This document shows, one piece after another, positions 17,747 through 26,191 of a stretch of 64,000 nucleotides of DNA. The translations under genes were made by a program, and so were the position numbers. The DNA is from Sulfurovum sp. (GTDB taxonomy: Bacteria; Campylobacterota; Campylobacteria; Campylobacterales; Sulfurovaceae). Positions within the stretch are counted from its first letter, which is position 1; the number at the start of each line of letters is the position of its first letter. Where the stretch lies: positions 1 to 64,000 of the forward strand of contig JALUXB010000025.1 of assembly GCA_027019175.1 (NCBI GenBank), read 5' to 3'. Below the pieces are notes generated by a model. The model saw only the letters and a program-made list of their open reading frames with translations. It made no database searches and had not been told where the DNA came from.

Positions 17747-19321
17747 GTGCGCAAAGTGTGGTTGAAAACGGTACTCTGTCTTGGAATGATAGACAGTGGC
17801 GCTTTGGCGGAAGAGAGCCTTGATGAGACAATGGAAGGCTTTGACGATACGCCGGTGGTACAGCAGGACGTTCCTATGGAAAAAGCGGTGGAATCCGATA
17901 CTCTAATGGCAGGATTTGATGATGAATCGGGCGCTATGGAAGGGGAGGGTGATGCCCAAGATGAAAGTATGGAAGCGTTTGAAGATGACGAAGAAACATT
18001 GGATGCAAAGGGGGGAAGTACTGCTGAAAAAAGCACTTTTCTTCCCGCGGGTCTCAGTGGAGAACTGACACAGCAGTTTGCTTTCTCCTATAATAAAGAC
18101 AAGCCGAAAAACCTCTTCTCTTCACTGCGACAGACCCTTTTTCTTGACTATGAGCACACTTTTGAAAACGGTGTAAAAGTAAAAATCAATGCAAAAGCCT
18201 TTTATGACGGGATGTATGATGTCAAAAAGGCGGATTATACACAGGAAGAGCTTGATTCACTGCGAACAGAGATACGTCTTTACGATGCTTACCTGGAATG
18301 GAGTTTCAATGACCATTTTGATGCCAAAGCAGGGCGTCAGGTAGTGGTCTGGGGACGCAGTGATACCATACGGATTACCGATGTGCTTAACCCTTTGGAC
18401 AACCGTCGTCCGGGCATCGTCGATATTGAAGACCTGCGCCTGCCCACGACTATGCTGCGTTTCGATTACAGTATCGGTGACTGGCGTATTACACCCATTG
18501 TTATTCTTGAACAGCAGTTTACACTCAATCCGCCTTACGGGTCGATCTATAATCCGCTGCCTTACGATGCAGAGCTGTATCGTGAATATGGATTGCGCCT
18601 TCCCTATATCCCCCGGCAGGAGACATATCGTGATCCAACATTTGCCGTTAGCATAGGTGGTGAATTCCCCGGATGGGATATCAGTTTTTATGCTGCACAT
18701 ATCTATGACGATATCGGGTATCTCAAAGAACAGGGCAATATTTTTTTTCAGCCGGGGGTAAAGATTTACCATGATAAGGTAAATATGTTCGGTATGGCAC
18801 TCAATGTGCTTTCTGGTCCCTGGCTTTTCAAAACGGAGTGGGCTTATTGGGACAAACTGCGCTTTACCGCTGTCAATGACAAAACTTTCAACCGTATTGA
18901 CGGACTTGTCGGCTTTGAATACAGCGGTATTAGTGAAACGACGATCAGTTACGACATTGCTGTCCGGCATTTCATGGAGTATGATGACAGGCTCGGTGTG
19001 AAAAGTATGCCAAACCCTCTCTATCCCGCTTACAGCAGCGAGTCAACGATTCCCCTTGCGCCTATCGAGAAGAATACCTATCAGCATGCTTTTCGTATAA
19101 GATCAAACTTCATCAACGATACACTGCATTTGAACTATCTGCACACACGTTACGGTTTGGGACTTGAGAAGGGCGGTTTTCAGCGTGCGTGGGTCAAGTA
19201 TGATATTGCCGATGCCATTAACACGGAAGTGGGAGTTGTCGATTATTTCGGCGGTACACCGCTTTTTGACGAAGTCAAAGATGAGATGCTTTTCTTTATG
19301 GATATCTCTTACAGTTTTTAG
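17747..19321 (+). CDS. DUF1302-like outer-membrane barrel with acidic N-terminal repeats
   Basis: This 524-residue protein starts with GTG and a short signal-like segment (to about residue 21). Residues 22-90 are very acidic and hold three copies of a motif, ETMEGFDD, TLMAGFDD and SMEAFEDD, spaced 22-25 residues apart. From about residue 100 it resembles DUF1302-type barrels: GRQVVVWGRSDTIRITDVLNP and RLPTTMLRFDY, with alternating strands and a final Phe (MDISYSF). It is probably the outer-membrane end of the RND/LolA-like path. Its stop overlaps the convergent response regulator stop (TTTTTAGTG), so no terminator fits between them. Confidence 0.78.
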   Translation: MRKVWLKTVLCLGMIDSGALAEESLDETMEGFDDTPVVQQDVPMEKAVESDTLMAGFDDESGAMEGEGDAQDESMEAFEDDEETLDAKGGSTAEKSTFLPAGLSGELTQQFAFSYNKDKPKNLFSSLRQTLFLDYEHTFENGVKVKINAKAFYDGMYDVKKADYTQEELDSLRTEIRLYDAYLEWSFNDHFDAKAGRQVVVWGRSDTIRITDVLNPLDNRRPGIVDIEDLRLPTTMLRFDYSIGDWRITPIVILEQQFTLNPPYGSIYNPLPYDAELYREYGLRLPYIPRQETYRDPTFAVSIGGEFPGWDISFYAAHIYDDIGYLKEQGNIFFQPGVKIYHDKVNMFGMALNVLSGPWLFKTEWAYWDKLRFTAVNDKTFNRIDGLVGFEYSGISETTISYDIAVRHFMEYDDRLGVKSMPNPLYPAYSSESTIPLAPIEKNTYQHAFRIRSNFINDTLHLNYLHTRYGLGLEKGGFQRAWVKYDIADAINTEVGVVDYFGGTPLFDEVKDEMLFFMDISYSF

Positions 19322-20028
19322 TGTTTCTTTCGTTTAGGCAGGCTCAAACGGTAGCCCTGAGAAGGGATCGTCTGAATGAATTTGTGTTTGAGTTTTTCTC
19401 TAAGGCGTCTGACCAGTGTCCGTAATGTATTGGCTGTGACAGATTTATCCGGCCAGAGGTATTGTTCTATGGTATAGGTGTCGACGATTTTGTTTTTGTT
19501 TTGCAACAGCAGATAGAGCAGAACTCCCTCTTTCTGGGTAAGATGTATGGGTTCATCGCAGCAGAAAAGGGTTTGTGTCGTTTCGTTGAAGCAGTACTCT
19601 TCATCGAGGATGAGATGGTCTGGATTATGTGTTTTATAGTCATTTTTTTTATGCATTCGCTGAATTGCGATCTTCATGACAACACGCAGTTCTTCCCGGT
19701 TGAAAGGTTTTGAAAGGTAGGCAACGGGATCAAGCTTGATCGCTCTGTCAACATTGTAATCATCCATATGCGCGGTCAGAAAAATGATCTGTGTTTTGGG
19801 GTGCTGTTTCAGGATCACTTCGGCAAGCTCAATGCCGTCCATTTCCCCTTTGATACAAATATCCATCAAAATAATATCGGCAGTATGTTTTTCAAGAAGA
19901 TTGAGTGTGGCTTCAGCACTGGAGCATATGCCTATGACATTGTAGCCAAGCTTGTTGCTTACAAAACTTTCAATCTCCATGGCAACAATGCTTTCGTCCT
20001 CTACAATTAAAACGCTGATGGTACTCAT
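19318..20028 (-). CDS. Response regulator with OmpR-type DNA-binding domain
   Basis: This 236-residue regulator has a receiver domain (residues 5-125) with the acidic pocket VEDE, phospho-acceptor Asp56 in ILMDICI, Thr in FLTAH and Lys in LSKPF. The C-terminal winged helix (about 140-230) has the OmpR/PhoB pattern: LTQKEGVLLYLLLQ, then TVRRLREKL-type recognition helix and a GYRL hairpin. Its start overlaps the histidine kinase stop by 4 bp, so they form a cognate pair. Targets are unknown; the adjoining envelope operon is one candidate. Confidence 0.9.
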   Translation of the reverse strand: MSTISVLIVEDESIVAMEIESFVSNKLGYNVIGICSSAEATLNLLEKHTADIILMDICIKGEMDGIELAEVILKQHPKTQIIFLTAHMDDYNVDRAIKLDPVAYLSKPFNREELRVVMKIAIQRMHKKNDYKTHNPDHLILDEEYCFNETTQTLFCCDEPIHLTQKEGVLLYLLLQNKNKIVDTYTIEQYLWPDKSVTANTLRTLVRRLREKLKHKFIQTIPSQGYRLSLPKRKKH

Positions 20029-21890
20029 ACTTTGAACCTTATGGTGTATTTTGTGTGTTTTTCGCTATCAACCTGCATACTGCCTTCGAGCTGATCGTAT
20101 ATCAATGCATGAATCAGCTTGAGACCAAGACTCTTTTTATTCTTGTCAATAGTGTACCCGCTGCCGTTGTCTTCGATGATAAGCAGATACTCTCCTGTTT
20201 CTTCTTGATAAAGCGATACACGTATAATACCTTGTCCATTTTTAAAAGCATATTTGTAGGCATTGGTGACGAGTTCATTGATGACAAGACCGATATAGAC
20301 AGCCTGTTTCAGAGGAATATTGTGTACGTCGATATCGCTTATAACTTCGACACGGTACCGGGTGTAGCTATAGCTCTCAGAAATATCGTAAAGCAGTGCA
20401 TCGATGTAGGTGGCGATATTGATGTTTTCAAGATCGTCTCCGGAGAGCAGCATTGAGTAGGTTTTGGCAATGGTATTGATGCGGTGTTCAAGGTTGATGA
20501 ATTTTTCCTGTATTTTGGGATCTTCTATTTCATCGTACTGCAGCCGTATCATCGAGAGAATGATCTGCAGGTTGTTTTTGACACGGTGATGTACCTCTTT
20601 GAGCAAAAGTTCCTGTGTATGCAGCGAGTGCTTGAGGGCTTCGGTCTTTTTTCTGACCTCTTCTTCTACGAGTTGTGTTCTGTTGAGTGTCTCTTCAATC
20701 AACTGTTTCTCTTTCTGCTTCTTCTCTTTTTCCAAAATAATGTACCTGTCGGCAAAGGCAAGAGAAAGGATGAAGGCTTCTATGACGGTAACAAGAATCA
20801 GAGAATTGTTGAAAAAATCGACAAGGAACGTGGTAATGCCCAGTGCATCGGTAATGAGAAATAGATAGGCAGGAAAAACAAGTGCAAAGCCCATTATGAA
20901 GAGTCTTGCCTGTGTATATCCCTTTTTATAAATGATCACACCGGCAAGGAGTTGATAAAAAACAAAAAAGGCACCCGTTACGATCACTATGGAGAGTGCA
21001 ACACTGCTCTGTGGATGAGAGAGTATGATCTCAAGGAGGATTAATAGAATAAATCCTTTATAGGTTTTGTCAATCCACGGTACCTGTCTGGTGTTGAGAA
21101 AATAAATGGCAAAGAGTGCGGAAGTGACAATGAGTGTACCGATTTTCAACAGTACAATCTCCAGGTCTATAATTACGAAAGTCGGCGGAAAATAGATTTT
21201 TGTCAAACCGATATAGGTGATCTGCTGATAAAGCAGGGTAAAAAGATAAAGACCATAGTAGAAGTAGCTTCTGTCCCGAATATAGAAGGAGATTAAAAAA
21301 GCATAGAGCATCAAGGCAAGGACAATACCGATGAGCAGAATATCGAATGCCTTGCGGTACTTGTCACTATGGAAAAAGGTTTTTGAATCTTCAAGGAGCA
21401 GTTTGAACGCTACCGGGCTGTAGGTTGAGTGAACGGAAAGATAATAGGTTCGGGTGCTGTGCGGCGGCACGGTAAGGGGTAGATGAAAAAAGAGAGTATT
21501 GTATGTGTTGTCAAGATGCATTAATCCGGTTCTCGTCACGATTTTGTATGTTTGACCGTTATACAGTACAATATCTTCCAAGAGTGAAGAGGTGGGGATG
21601 AGCAGTCGCTTTACCGGTCTGTCGGAATGGTTTTGTAGCGTAAGTTCTATCCAACTGCGTTTTTGGGTAATACCAAGGTTGAGTACCTCTTTGTTATATG
21701 GTTTAAATTTGTCTGATTTTATGAGTGAGTCAAGTGTTGCATTGTCATCCGTAACAGCGACACGTGTGTAGGGTAAAATGGAATGGCCGTCAGTGTGTTC
21801 TATGTCGATTGCTTTAACATCGGCAAAGAGTATGGTCTGAATGAGTAAAATGAACAAAAGAACCCAGTGCTGCTGCCAGTTTCGTATCAT
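20025..21890 (-). CDS. 7TMR-DISM sensor histidine kinase (HisKA_2 type)
   Basis: This 621-residue membrane kinase has a signal peptide, an extracytoplasmic 7TMR-DISM domain (about 30-180), seven membrane helices (about 185-385) and a short coiled coil. The kinase core is of the HWE/HisKA_2 class, with the phospho-acceptor in LKEVHHRVKNNLQIILSMI (His near residue 434). The ATPase domain has NELVTNAYKYAF and DNGSGY. DISM sensors often bind carbohydrates or other small ligands outside the membrane. The linked response regulator follows with a 4-bp overlap. HisKA_2 kinases more often pair with non-OmpR outputs, so this pairing is slightly unusual. Confidence 0.9.
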   Translation of the reverse strand: MIRNWQQHWVLLFILLIQTILFADVKAIDIEHTDGHSILPYTRVAVTDDNATLDSLIKSDKFKPYNKEVLNLGITQKRSWIELTLQNHSDRPVKRLLIPTSSLLEDIVLYNGQTYKIVTRTGLMHLDNTYNTLFFHLPLTVPPHSTRTYYLSVHSTYSPVAFKLLLEDSKTFFHSDKYRKAFDILLIGIVLALMLYAFLISFYIRDRSYFYYGLYLFTLLYQQITYIGLTKIYFPPTFVIIDLEIVLLKIGTLIVTSALFAIYFLNTRQVPWIDKTYKGFILLILLEIILSHPQSSVALSIVIVTGAFFVFYQLLAGVIIYKKGYTQARLFIMGFALVFPAYLFLITDALGITTFLVDFFNNSLILVTVIEAFILSLAFADRYIILEKEKKQKEKQLIEETLNRTQLVEEEVRKKTEALKHSLHTQELLLKEVHHRVKNNLQIILSMIRLQYDEIEDPKIQEKFINLEHRINTIAKTYSMLLSGDDLENINIATYIDALLYDISESYSYTRYRVEVISDIDVHNIPLKQAVYIGLVINELVTNAYKYAFKNGQGIIRVSLYQEETGEYLLIIEDNGSGYTIDKNKKSLGLKLIHALIYDQLEGSMQVDSEKHTKYTIRFKV

Positions 21891-22041
21891 AAGACTCTCT
21901 TTGCGTTGTATTTTCTATTTTAGCATATTCTCGGAAAAAACTGTAACCCAACGGTGCAAACAGATATTTATGGGTACGTAGCAAGCTGTTATGAAGCTGA
22001 AGGAGGGGAGAGTAGCAACACGATTATGCTACAATTATCAC

Positions 22042-23118
22042 ATGAAAAATAACACACATCTTTTTATGAATCATTTTTTAGTAAGCATAAGCAGCGTGAT
22101 GGTGCTCGGCATTGCACTACAGGCACAAACAGAACCGCACAAGATTTATGAAGTACCCAAAGCTGAAGTGATCTATAAGATCAGTGGCGGCGGCTCACTT
22201 GCCGAAGATGTCAACCTGACGCTTGAAGGAAACGGCAAGCTACGTTTCCGTGACTGGGGTGCCGTAGAACTTTTCGAAACGAACGTAACTGAAAAGGTGA
22301 CCGGGGCACTGCACTATATTGACCACAAACTAAGCTGTATCAAACGGGAGTCCAATGAAATTCTCGATGTGGATTTTAAAACCAAAAAAATACGTAAACG
22401 GCCATTGCCAAAAGGCAAGAAAGCACGCGATATTACCAAAGGGCTCAGCAAAAGCGGACAGCAGCTGATGATTGCCAATGTTGTATGTGATATGTGGACA
22501 GCGAAGGGAATCAGTAAATGTATTTATAAAGGGATTCCTCTCTTTACCGAGTATCGTGCAATGGGGCTGTATTACAAAGAGGAAGCCACCTCTGTAAGAT
22601 TTGATATCAATAGCAGCAGTACATCCAAATGCAGTGTCCCTAAGTATCCTGTGGAGAAGATGGCGCTCTTTGCCGCTCACTTCAAAACCCGGCATGTCAA
22701 AATCCCGGATACATTTTCCGACCGTATGCTTGAAGTGATTTCCCTGCTGAATGCAAAAAATACGGATGAAGAAAAACTTCCCAGAAAAGAGAAAGAGCGT
22801 GTTATGCACGTACTTGACCACCCTCTTTTTGAAAGTCAGAAAAAGTTGCTTCCCAAACTGCTGCAAACGATGAAAAAGACAAGAGCGTGTCTTGCCACTG
22901 CCGCAAACAGTGAAACGGCCAACAGCTGCCTTGATGAAATGCTCTCTTTAAAGCACTATTTTACAAATGACAAGCATAACAAAATCGTCTCATGGGAAAA
23001 AGAAAAAAACAGGGTACTTGACCGTTTTGACAGGCATATTACTTTTCTTGAATCGCGTATGAACTGTGTACGGAGCGCCCAGCACTTCAGCGATCTTACA
23101 AGATGCATGAAGCCATAA
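22042..23118 (+). CDS. Secreted cysteine-rich protein of unknown function
   Basis: This 358-residue protein is not recognised. It has an N-terminal signal segment (HFLVSISSVMVLGIALQAQ) and a mature part of mixed charge. Eight cysteines are spread along it, including two C-x12-C helices near the end (ACLATAANSETANSC and CVRSAQHFSDLTRC), a pairing pattern that would staple helical hairpins in the periplasm. The start is uncertain: this ATG has no ribosome site but lies 6 nt after TGCTACAAT, an extended -10 box. An ATG 51 bp upstream and one 24 bp downstream are alternatives. It stands alone, between the kinase gene and a SYLF-domain gene. Confidence 0.65.
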   Translation: MKNNTHLFMNHFLVSISSVMVLGIALQAQTEPHKIYEVPKAEVIYKISGGGSLAEDVNLTLEGNGKLRFRDWGAVELFETNVTEKVTGALHYIDHKLSCIKRESNEILDVDFKTKKIRKRPLPKGKKARDITKGLSKSGQQLMIANVVCDMWTAKGISKCIYKGIPLFTEYRAMGLYYKEEATSVRFDINSSSTSKCSVPKYPVEKMALFAAHFKTRHVKIPDTFSDRMLEVISLLNAKNTDEEKLPRKEKERVMHVLDHPLFESQKKLLPKLLQTMKKTRACLATAANSETANSCLDEMLSLKHYFTNDKHNKIVSWEKEKNRVLDRFDRHITFLESRMNCVRSAQHFSDLTRCMKP

Positions 23119-23242
23119 TGGTATCCAAAGAGAATTTTCACTCATTAATATAATTGTATGTCAAGGTCTTGAATCAGGTATGTGAGAATCGAGCAGGAGT
23201 TGACTTCTGGATGAAGTGATTGTAGGATTTAAGGGTAGATGT

Positions 23243-23265
23243 AAAAAACCCGGACGGTATCCGGG
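23243..23265 (-). terminator. Intrinsic terminator of the SYLF-domain gene
   Basis: On the minus strand CCCGGA-TACCG-TCCGGG is followed directly by TTTTTT, a good rho-independent terminator. It starts about 20 bp after the SYLF gene stop. Confidence 0.8.
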
Positions 23266-23284
23266 GTGATGCAAAAAAGAAGTA

Positions 23285-23839
23285 TTACAGCTCAGGCGGA
23301 TGAATGCGGGTGAATTTCGTACCTTCAAGCGAAATATTTGCCATAAGACCTTTGTTGTTGAAGACAAAAGCGTAAATAGGTTTTTCAAAGCTGATAGAAC
23401 TGATGTCCATTCCCTGCCCCCATTTAATGAGTGCAACTGAACCGTCTACACCGACTTGCCAGCCGTTGCTTCGCATGAACTGGTCGAGTGCAAACTGGTC
23501 AGCAAAAGCAAAAAGGTAAGAGGTTTTCTGAACGCCTATCTGGAAACCGACAGAGGCGGATGCAATGTTGTAGTAGGCAACACTTTTTCCGTCTATGCGG
23601 AGCACGCCTTCACCGTATTCGCCTCCAACGACAAAACCGCCCTTGTAGACATTTGGGAAGACAAGGTACCCTTTGACCTTTTTGAGAAATACATCTCCGC
23701 CTTTGACCAGTTTTTTAAATTGGGCAATGGCAACATCTGCTTCCGCATCGATGACTTTGGCAGGTTTTGCCTGAAGTGAAGTGCTGAAAACAAGCATGAA
23801 TGCGGCAAAGAGTATGAGTGAGTGTTTTTTCAGTCTCAT
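23285..23839 (-). CDS. Secreted SYLF (YSC84-like) lipid-binding domain protein
   Basis: This protein of about 184 residues has a signal peptide (cut near SLQA) and one SYLF domain: GYLVFPNVYKGGFVVGGEYGEG, then ASASVGFQIGVQKTSYLFAF and a C-terminal AFVFNNKGLMANISLEG. Eukaryotic SYLF domains bind phosphoinositides; bacterial versions are exported and their role is unclear, though lipid contact is likely. The chosen start has an AAGGA ribosome site 7 nt upstream, whereas an ATG five codons earlier overlaps that site. A terminator follows the gene, so it is probably a single transcription unit. Confidence 0.85.
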   Translation of the reverse strand: MRLKKHSLILFAAFMLVFSTSLQAKPAKVIDAEADVAIAQFKKLVKGGDVFLKKVKGYLVFPNVYKGGFVVGGEYGEGVLRIDGKSVAYYNIASASVGFQIGVQKTSYLFAFADQFALDQFMRSNGWQVGVDGSVALIKWGQGMDISSISFEKPIYAFVFNNKGLMANISLEGTKFTRIHPPEL

Positions 23840-23901
23840 GGTAAATTCCTTCAAATTAATATATACGGGGAATTATAGCAGAGAAAGGTGAATATATTGT
23901 G

Positions 23902-23907
23902 TATAAT
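23902..23907 (+). promoter_or_regulatory. -10 box for the small-protein/deacetylase unit
   Basis: TATAAT in TTGTGTATAATTTC lies 26 bp before the start of the 99-residue protein gene, which has a good AAGGAG ribosome site. No -35 hexamer is evident. Confidence 0.5.
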
Positions 23908-23933
23908 TTCGGATAGAAATCAGCAAGGAGAAA

Positions 23934-24233
23934 ATGATGAAAAGAATGACACTCAAACAGTATGCTGTTAAACATAAACTGAGTCTTTTCAATGTTGTTA
24001 AAATGGTCAAAAACGGACAGCTTCAGAGTGAAACGGTTGAAGAGAACGGCAAAGAAGTAACCTATGTATTACCCAATGAAGCAAAAGGTACGCAAACGAG
24101 TGCAGACAGCAAACAGACTGAACCTGCACTTTCCGATGATGAAATGAAGAAACTGCTTCTTTCCCTGCAGGATGAAGTCAGCCGTCTGCGCCATGAAGTC
24201 GATACGCTGAAGATGGGTATGGGACTGAAATAA
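23934..24233 (+). CDS. Small protein with HTH-like start and coiled-coil end
   Basis: This 99-residue cytoplasmic protein has two parts. Residues 5-45 (LKQYAVKHKLSLFNVVKMVKNGQ) resemble a helix-turn-helix of the excisionase/MerR kind followed by a beta hairpin. Residues 70-95 (LLSLQDEVSRLRHEVDTLKMG) form a predicted coiled coil. The middle is polar and flexible. It might be a small DNA-binding dimer, but I do not recognise the family. It has an AAGGAG ribosome site, and its stop overlaps the deacetylase start by one base (TAATG), so the two are translated together. Confidence 0.7.
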   Translation: MMKRMTLKQYAVKHKLSLFNVVKMVKNGQLQSETVEENGKEVTYVLPNEAKGTQTSADSKQTEPALSDDEMKKLLLSLQDEVSRLRHEVDTLKMGMGLK

Positions 24234-25147
24234 TGCAGGTAGGGTATGTCACCGATGCGATCTTCCTCAAACACGATACAGGAACAGGGCATCCGGAATC
24301 GGCTGACAGACTGCGTGCAATAGCCTCAGCCCTTGAACCTGTTAAACATACACTTGTGACGGTAATACCCCATCCGGCAGCGATTTCTGAAATTGAACGT
24401 ATTCACACCGTTGAGCAGATAGCTGCTGTTGAGGTGTGCAGCGCACAAGGCGGAGCCATTGACAGTGATACAGTTTGTTCCCTTGACACCTATCAGGCTG
24501 CAAGAACGGCAGTGGGAGCAGGTATTGCTGCCATAGACGGCATTAGATCGGGGAGATTTGAACGGGTTTTTTGTGCCGTCCGTCCTCCAGGCCATCATGC
24601 CACACCAGAGCGTGCGATGGGTTTCTGCTTTTTTAACAATATTGCCATTACTGCACGTTATGCACAGCAACAGGGCTATGAGAAAGTGATGATTATCGAC
24701 TTTGACGTACATCATGGAAACGGAACACAGGAAGCCTTTTATACTGACGATACCGTTTTCTACTTTTCCTCACACCAGGCATTTGCCTATCCCGGAACGG
24801 GTATGGAAAATGAAACAGGGGCAGGAAAGGGGAAAGGCTACACCCGTAATTTTCTCATGATGCCAGACAGCGGAGATGTGGAAGTACTCGACATTTACCA
24901 AAATGACCTGCCGCCGTTTGTCACTGCATTCAATCCTGACATTATTCTTGTCTCTGCCGGCTATGACCTGCACGAAAGCGATCCGCTCGCACAGCTCAAT
25001 GTTACGACAGAGGGTATCAGAAGCATTGTCCGGGCTGTTCTTGGTACGGCTGATGTACCGTTTGTCTTTTTTCTGGAGGGAGGCTACGATGTGGAGGCAC
25101 TGGGACAAAATGTCAGGGTAACGATTGAAGAATTAATGAAAGATTGA
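24233..25147 (+). CDS. Histone deacetylase-like amidohydrolase
   Basis: This 304-residue zinc amidohydrolase belongs to the HDAC/AcuC/APAH family. It has the family motifs in order: GHPESADRL, RPPGHHAT (catalytic His pair, about 120-127), DFDVHHGNGTQ (zinc ligands), FSSHQAFAYPGTG, SAGYDLHESDPLA and the C-terminal GGYD. Bacterial members deacetylate polyamines, proteins or small amides, and the sequence does not say which. It lacks a signal peptide and so acts in the cytoplasm. Translation is coupled to the small HTH-like gene just upstream, which could be a partner or regulator. Confidence 0.9.
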   Translation: MQVGYVTDAIFLKHDTGTGHPESADRLRAIASALEPVKHTLVTVIPHPAAISEIERIHTVEQIAAVEVCSAQGGAIDSDTVCSLDTYQAARTAVGAGIAAIDGIRSGRFERVFCAVRPPGHHATPERAMGFCFFNNIAITARYAQQQGYEKVMIIDFDVHHGNGTQEAFYTDDTVFYFSSHQAFAYPGTGMENETGAGKGKGYTRNFLMMPDSGDVEVLDIYQNDLPPFVTAFNPDIILVSAGYDLHESDPLAQLNVTTEGIRSIVRAVLGTADVPFVFFLEGGYDVEALGQNVRVTIEELMKD

Positions 25148-25181
25148 AGGTTGATGATTGAGAATGGATGATGGATGATAG

Positions 25182-25200
25182 TGCGGCGCAGGGCGCCGCA
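25182..25200. repeat. GC-rich perfect hairpin
   Basis: TGCGGCGC-AGG-GCGCCGCA is an 8-bp perfect stem with a 3-nt loop in the 65-bp gap between convergent genes. There is no T-tract, so it is more like a REP-type element than a classic terminator. It is preceded by short imperfect repeats of GATGATTG/GGATGAT. Confidence 0.6.
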
Positions 25201-25212
25201 GGAAGAAAAGGG

Positions 25213-26007
25213 TTACTGAACCGCTTTCTTGAGAGCTCTGAGGATGGTATCCGGTGCACCGGAAATCTTCATGAACTGCCCCATTGTAAGGAGCGGATAG
25301 GAGATTGCAAGGTAGTACTTTGGAGCGAGTGCATATGCATTTCCGCCTTCGACAAGTACTGTATAAGGAAGAACAAGCGCTTTGTCTTCACCGATTGTGC
25401 TGATGAAAGATTCAGCCGCTTTTCCCATTTTTACACCGTAAAGTGTACTGCCGTTTGCCAGTTTGAGTGCAAAGAGTTTCTTGCTTGATTTGATACCTTT
25501 GGCACCTTTTTTCAGCACTTCCATGTCCTGATAGTAAGGCATACCGAGCATGAAGTGGTATCCTGCAAGTTTACCTGCCGGAAGCGCATCTTTGGTAGGT
25601 GTGAGTTTTCCAAGTGCTTTTGCGAGTGCTTTCTTTGTAGATGCTGCTGCACCCGCATTGTAGTCTTTCTGAAGGAAAGCTTTAAGCCAGTAGGTAGGGT
25701 TTGTTGTAAGCACAGTTTTCGCTTTTGAGTCTACCAGTACTTTTTGGATGGCTGCAAAACCGCGGAGTTTTTTGCTTGCGGCACTTTTGAGTGCACTGTT
25801 GGTAACAACGATGACCTTCAGATTGGCCTTCTTTGCCGGTGAATAGGTAGTAAGTACCTGGAAACCGGCACTCTTTAGCTTGGAAGTTACTTTGTTGGCA
25901 TCCGCATATGGTGCCTTCAGGTAAGCTGCTTCATTGGCGTTTGCCGCTGCTGAAGCGAACACAAACAGTGTGACTGCCAGAGCAATTTTAGAAAACATAT
26001 TTCTCAT
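25213..26007 (-). CDS. Secreted Ala/Lys-rich protein, possibly DUF302-like
   Basis: This 264-residue protein has a signal peptide (cut after AAANA). The first 60 mature residues (APYADANKVTSKLKSAGFQVLTTY) recall the start of DUF302-type domains, and LPYTVLVEGGNAYALAPKYYLA near the end recalls their last strands. I cannot confirm the family. The composition is rich in Ala and Lys, unlike the neighbours. The start has an AAAGGAT ribosome site 6 nt upstream; a longer frame has none. A perfect palindrome sits in its promoter region, so tight regulation is likely. Confidence 0.65.
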   Translation of the reverse strand: MRNMFSKIALAVTLFVFASAAANANEAAYLKAPYADANKVTSKLKSAGFQVLTTYSPAKKANLKVIVVTNSALKSAASKKLRGFAAIQKVLVDSKAKTVLTTNPTYWLKAFLQKDYNAGAAASTKKALAKALGKLTPTKDALPAGKLAGYHFMLGMPYYQDMEVLKKGAKGIKSSKKLFALKLANGSTLYGVKMGKAAESFISTIGEDKALVLPYTVLVEGGNAYALAPKYYLAISYPLLTMGQFMKISGAPDTILRALKKAVQ

Positions 26008-26033
26008 GTTTATCCTTTTAATGTATATAGATT

Positions 26034-26049
26034 TTGTCAAGCTTGACAA
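26034..26049. promoter_or_regulatory. Perfect 16-bp palindrome, candidate operator
   Basis: TTGTCAAGCTTGACAA is a perfect inverted repeat 27 bp before the start of the DUF302-like gene. On the minus strand TTGTCA can act as a -35 box with TATACA 16 bp downstream as the -10 box. A dimeric regulator bound here would block that promoter. The regulator is not known. Confidence 0.55.
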
Positions 26050-26191
26050 TGGCAAGTATTGTGTCATAAAAATATTTATGAATAGATTAATTTCTCAGAA
26101 TAATTTACACTTATTCACATTAATAAAATAATACATTTAAATTGATGAATAAATAGTAATTTTTATGTTTAATGTCGATATAATGGCTCCT

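Noticed and set aside
25182-25200. Short hairpins considered as a CRISPR array or attachment site
   Set aside because: Only single or paired hairpins exist in the window. There is no regular repeat-spacer order, cas gene, integrase or tRNA gene.
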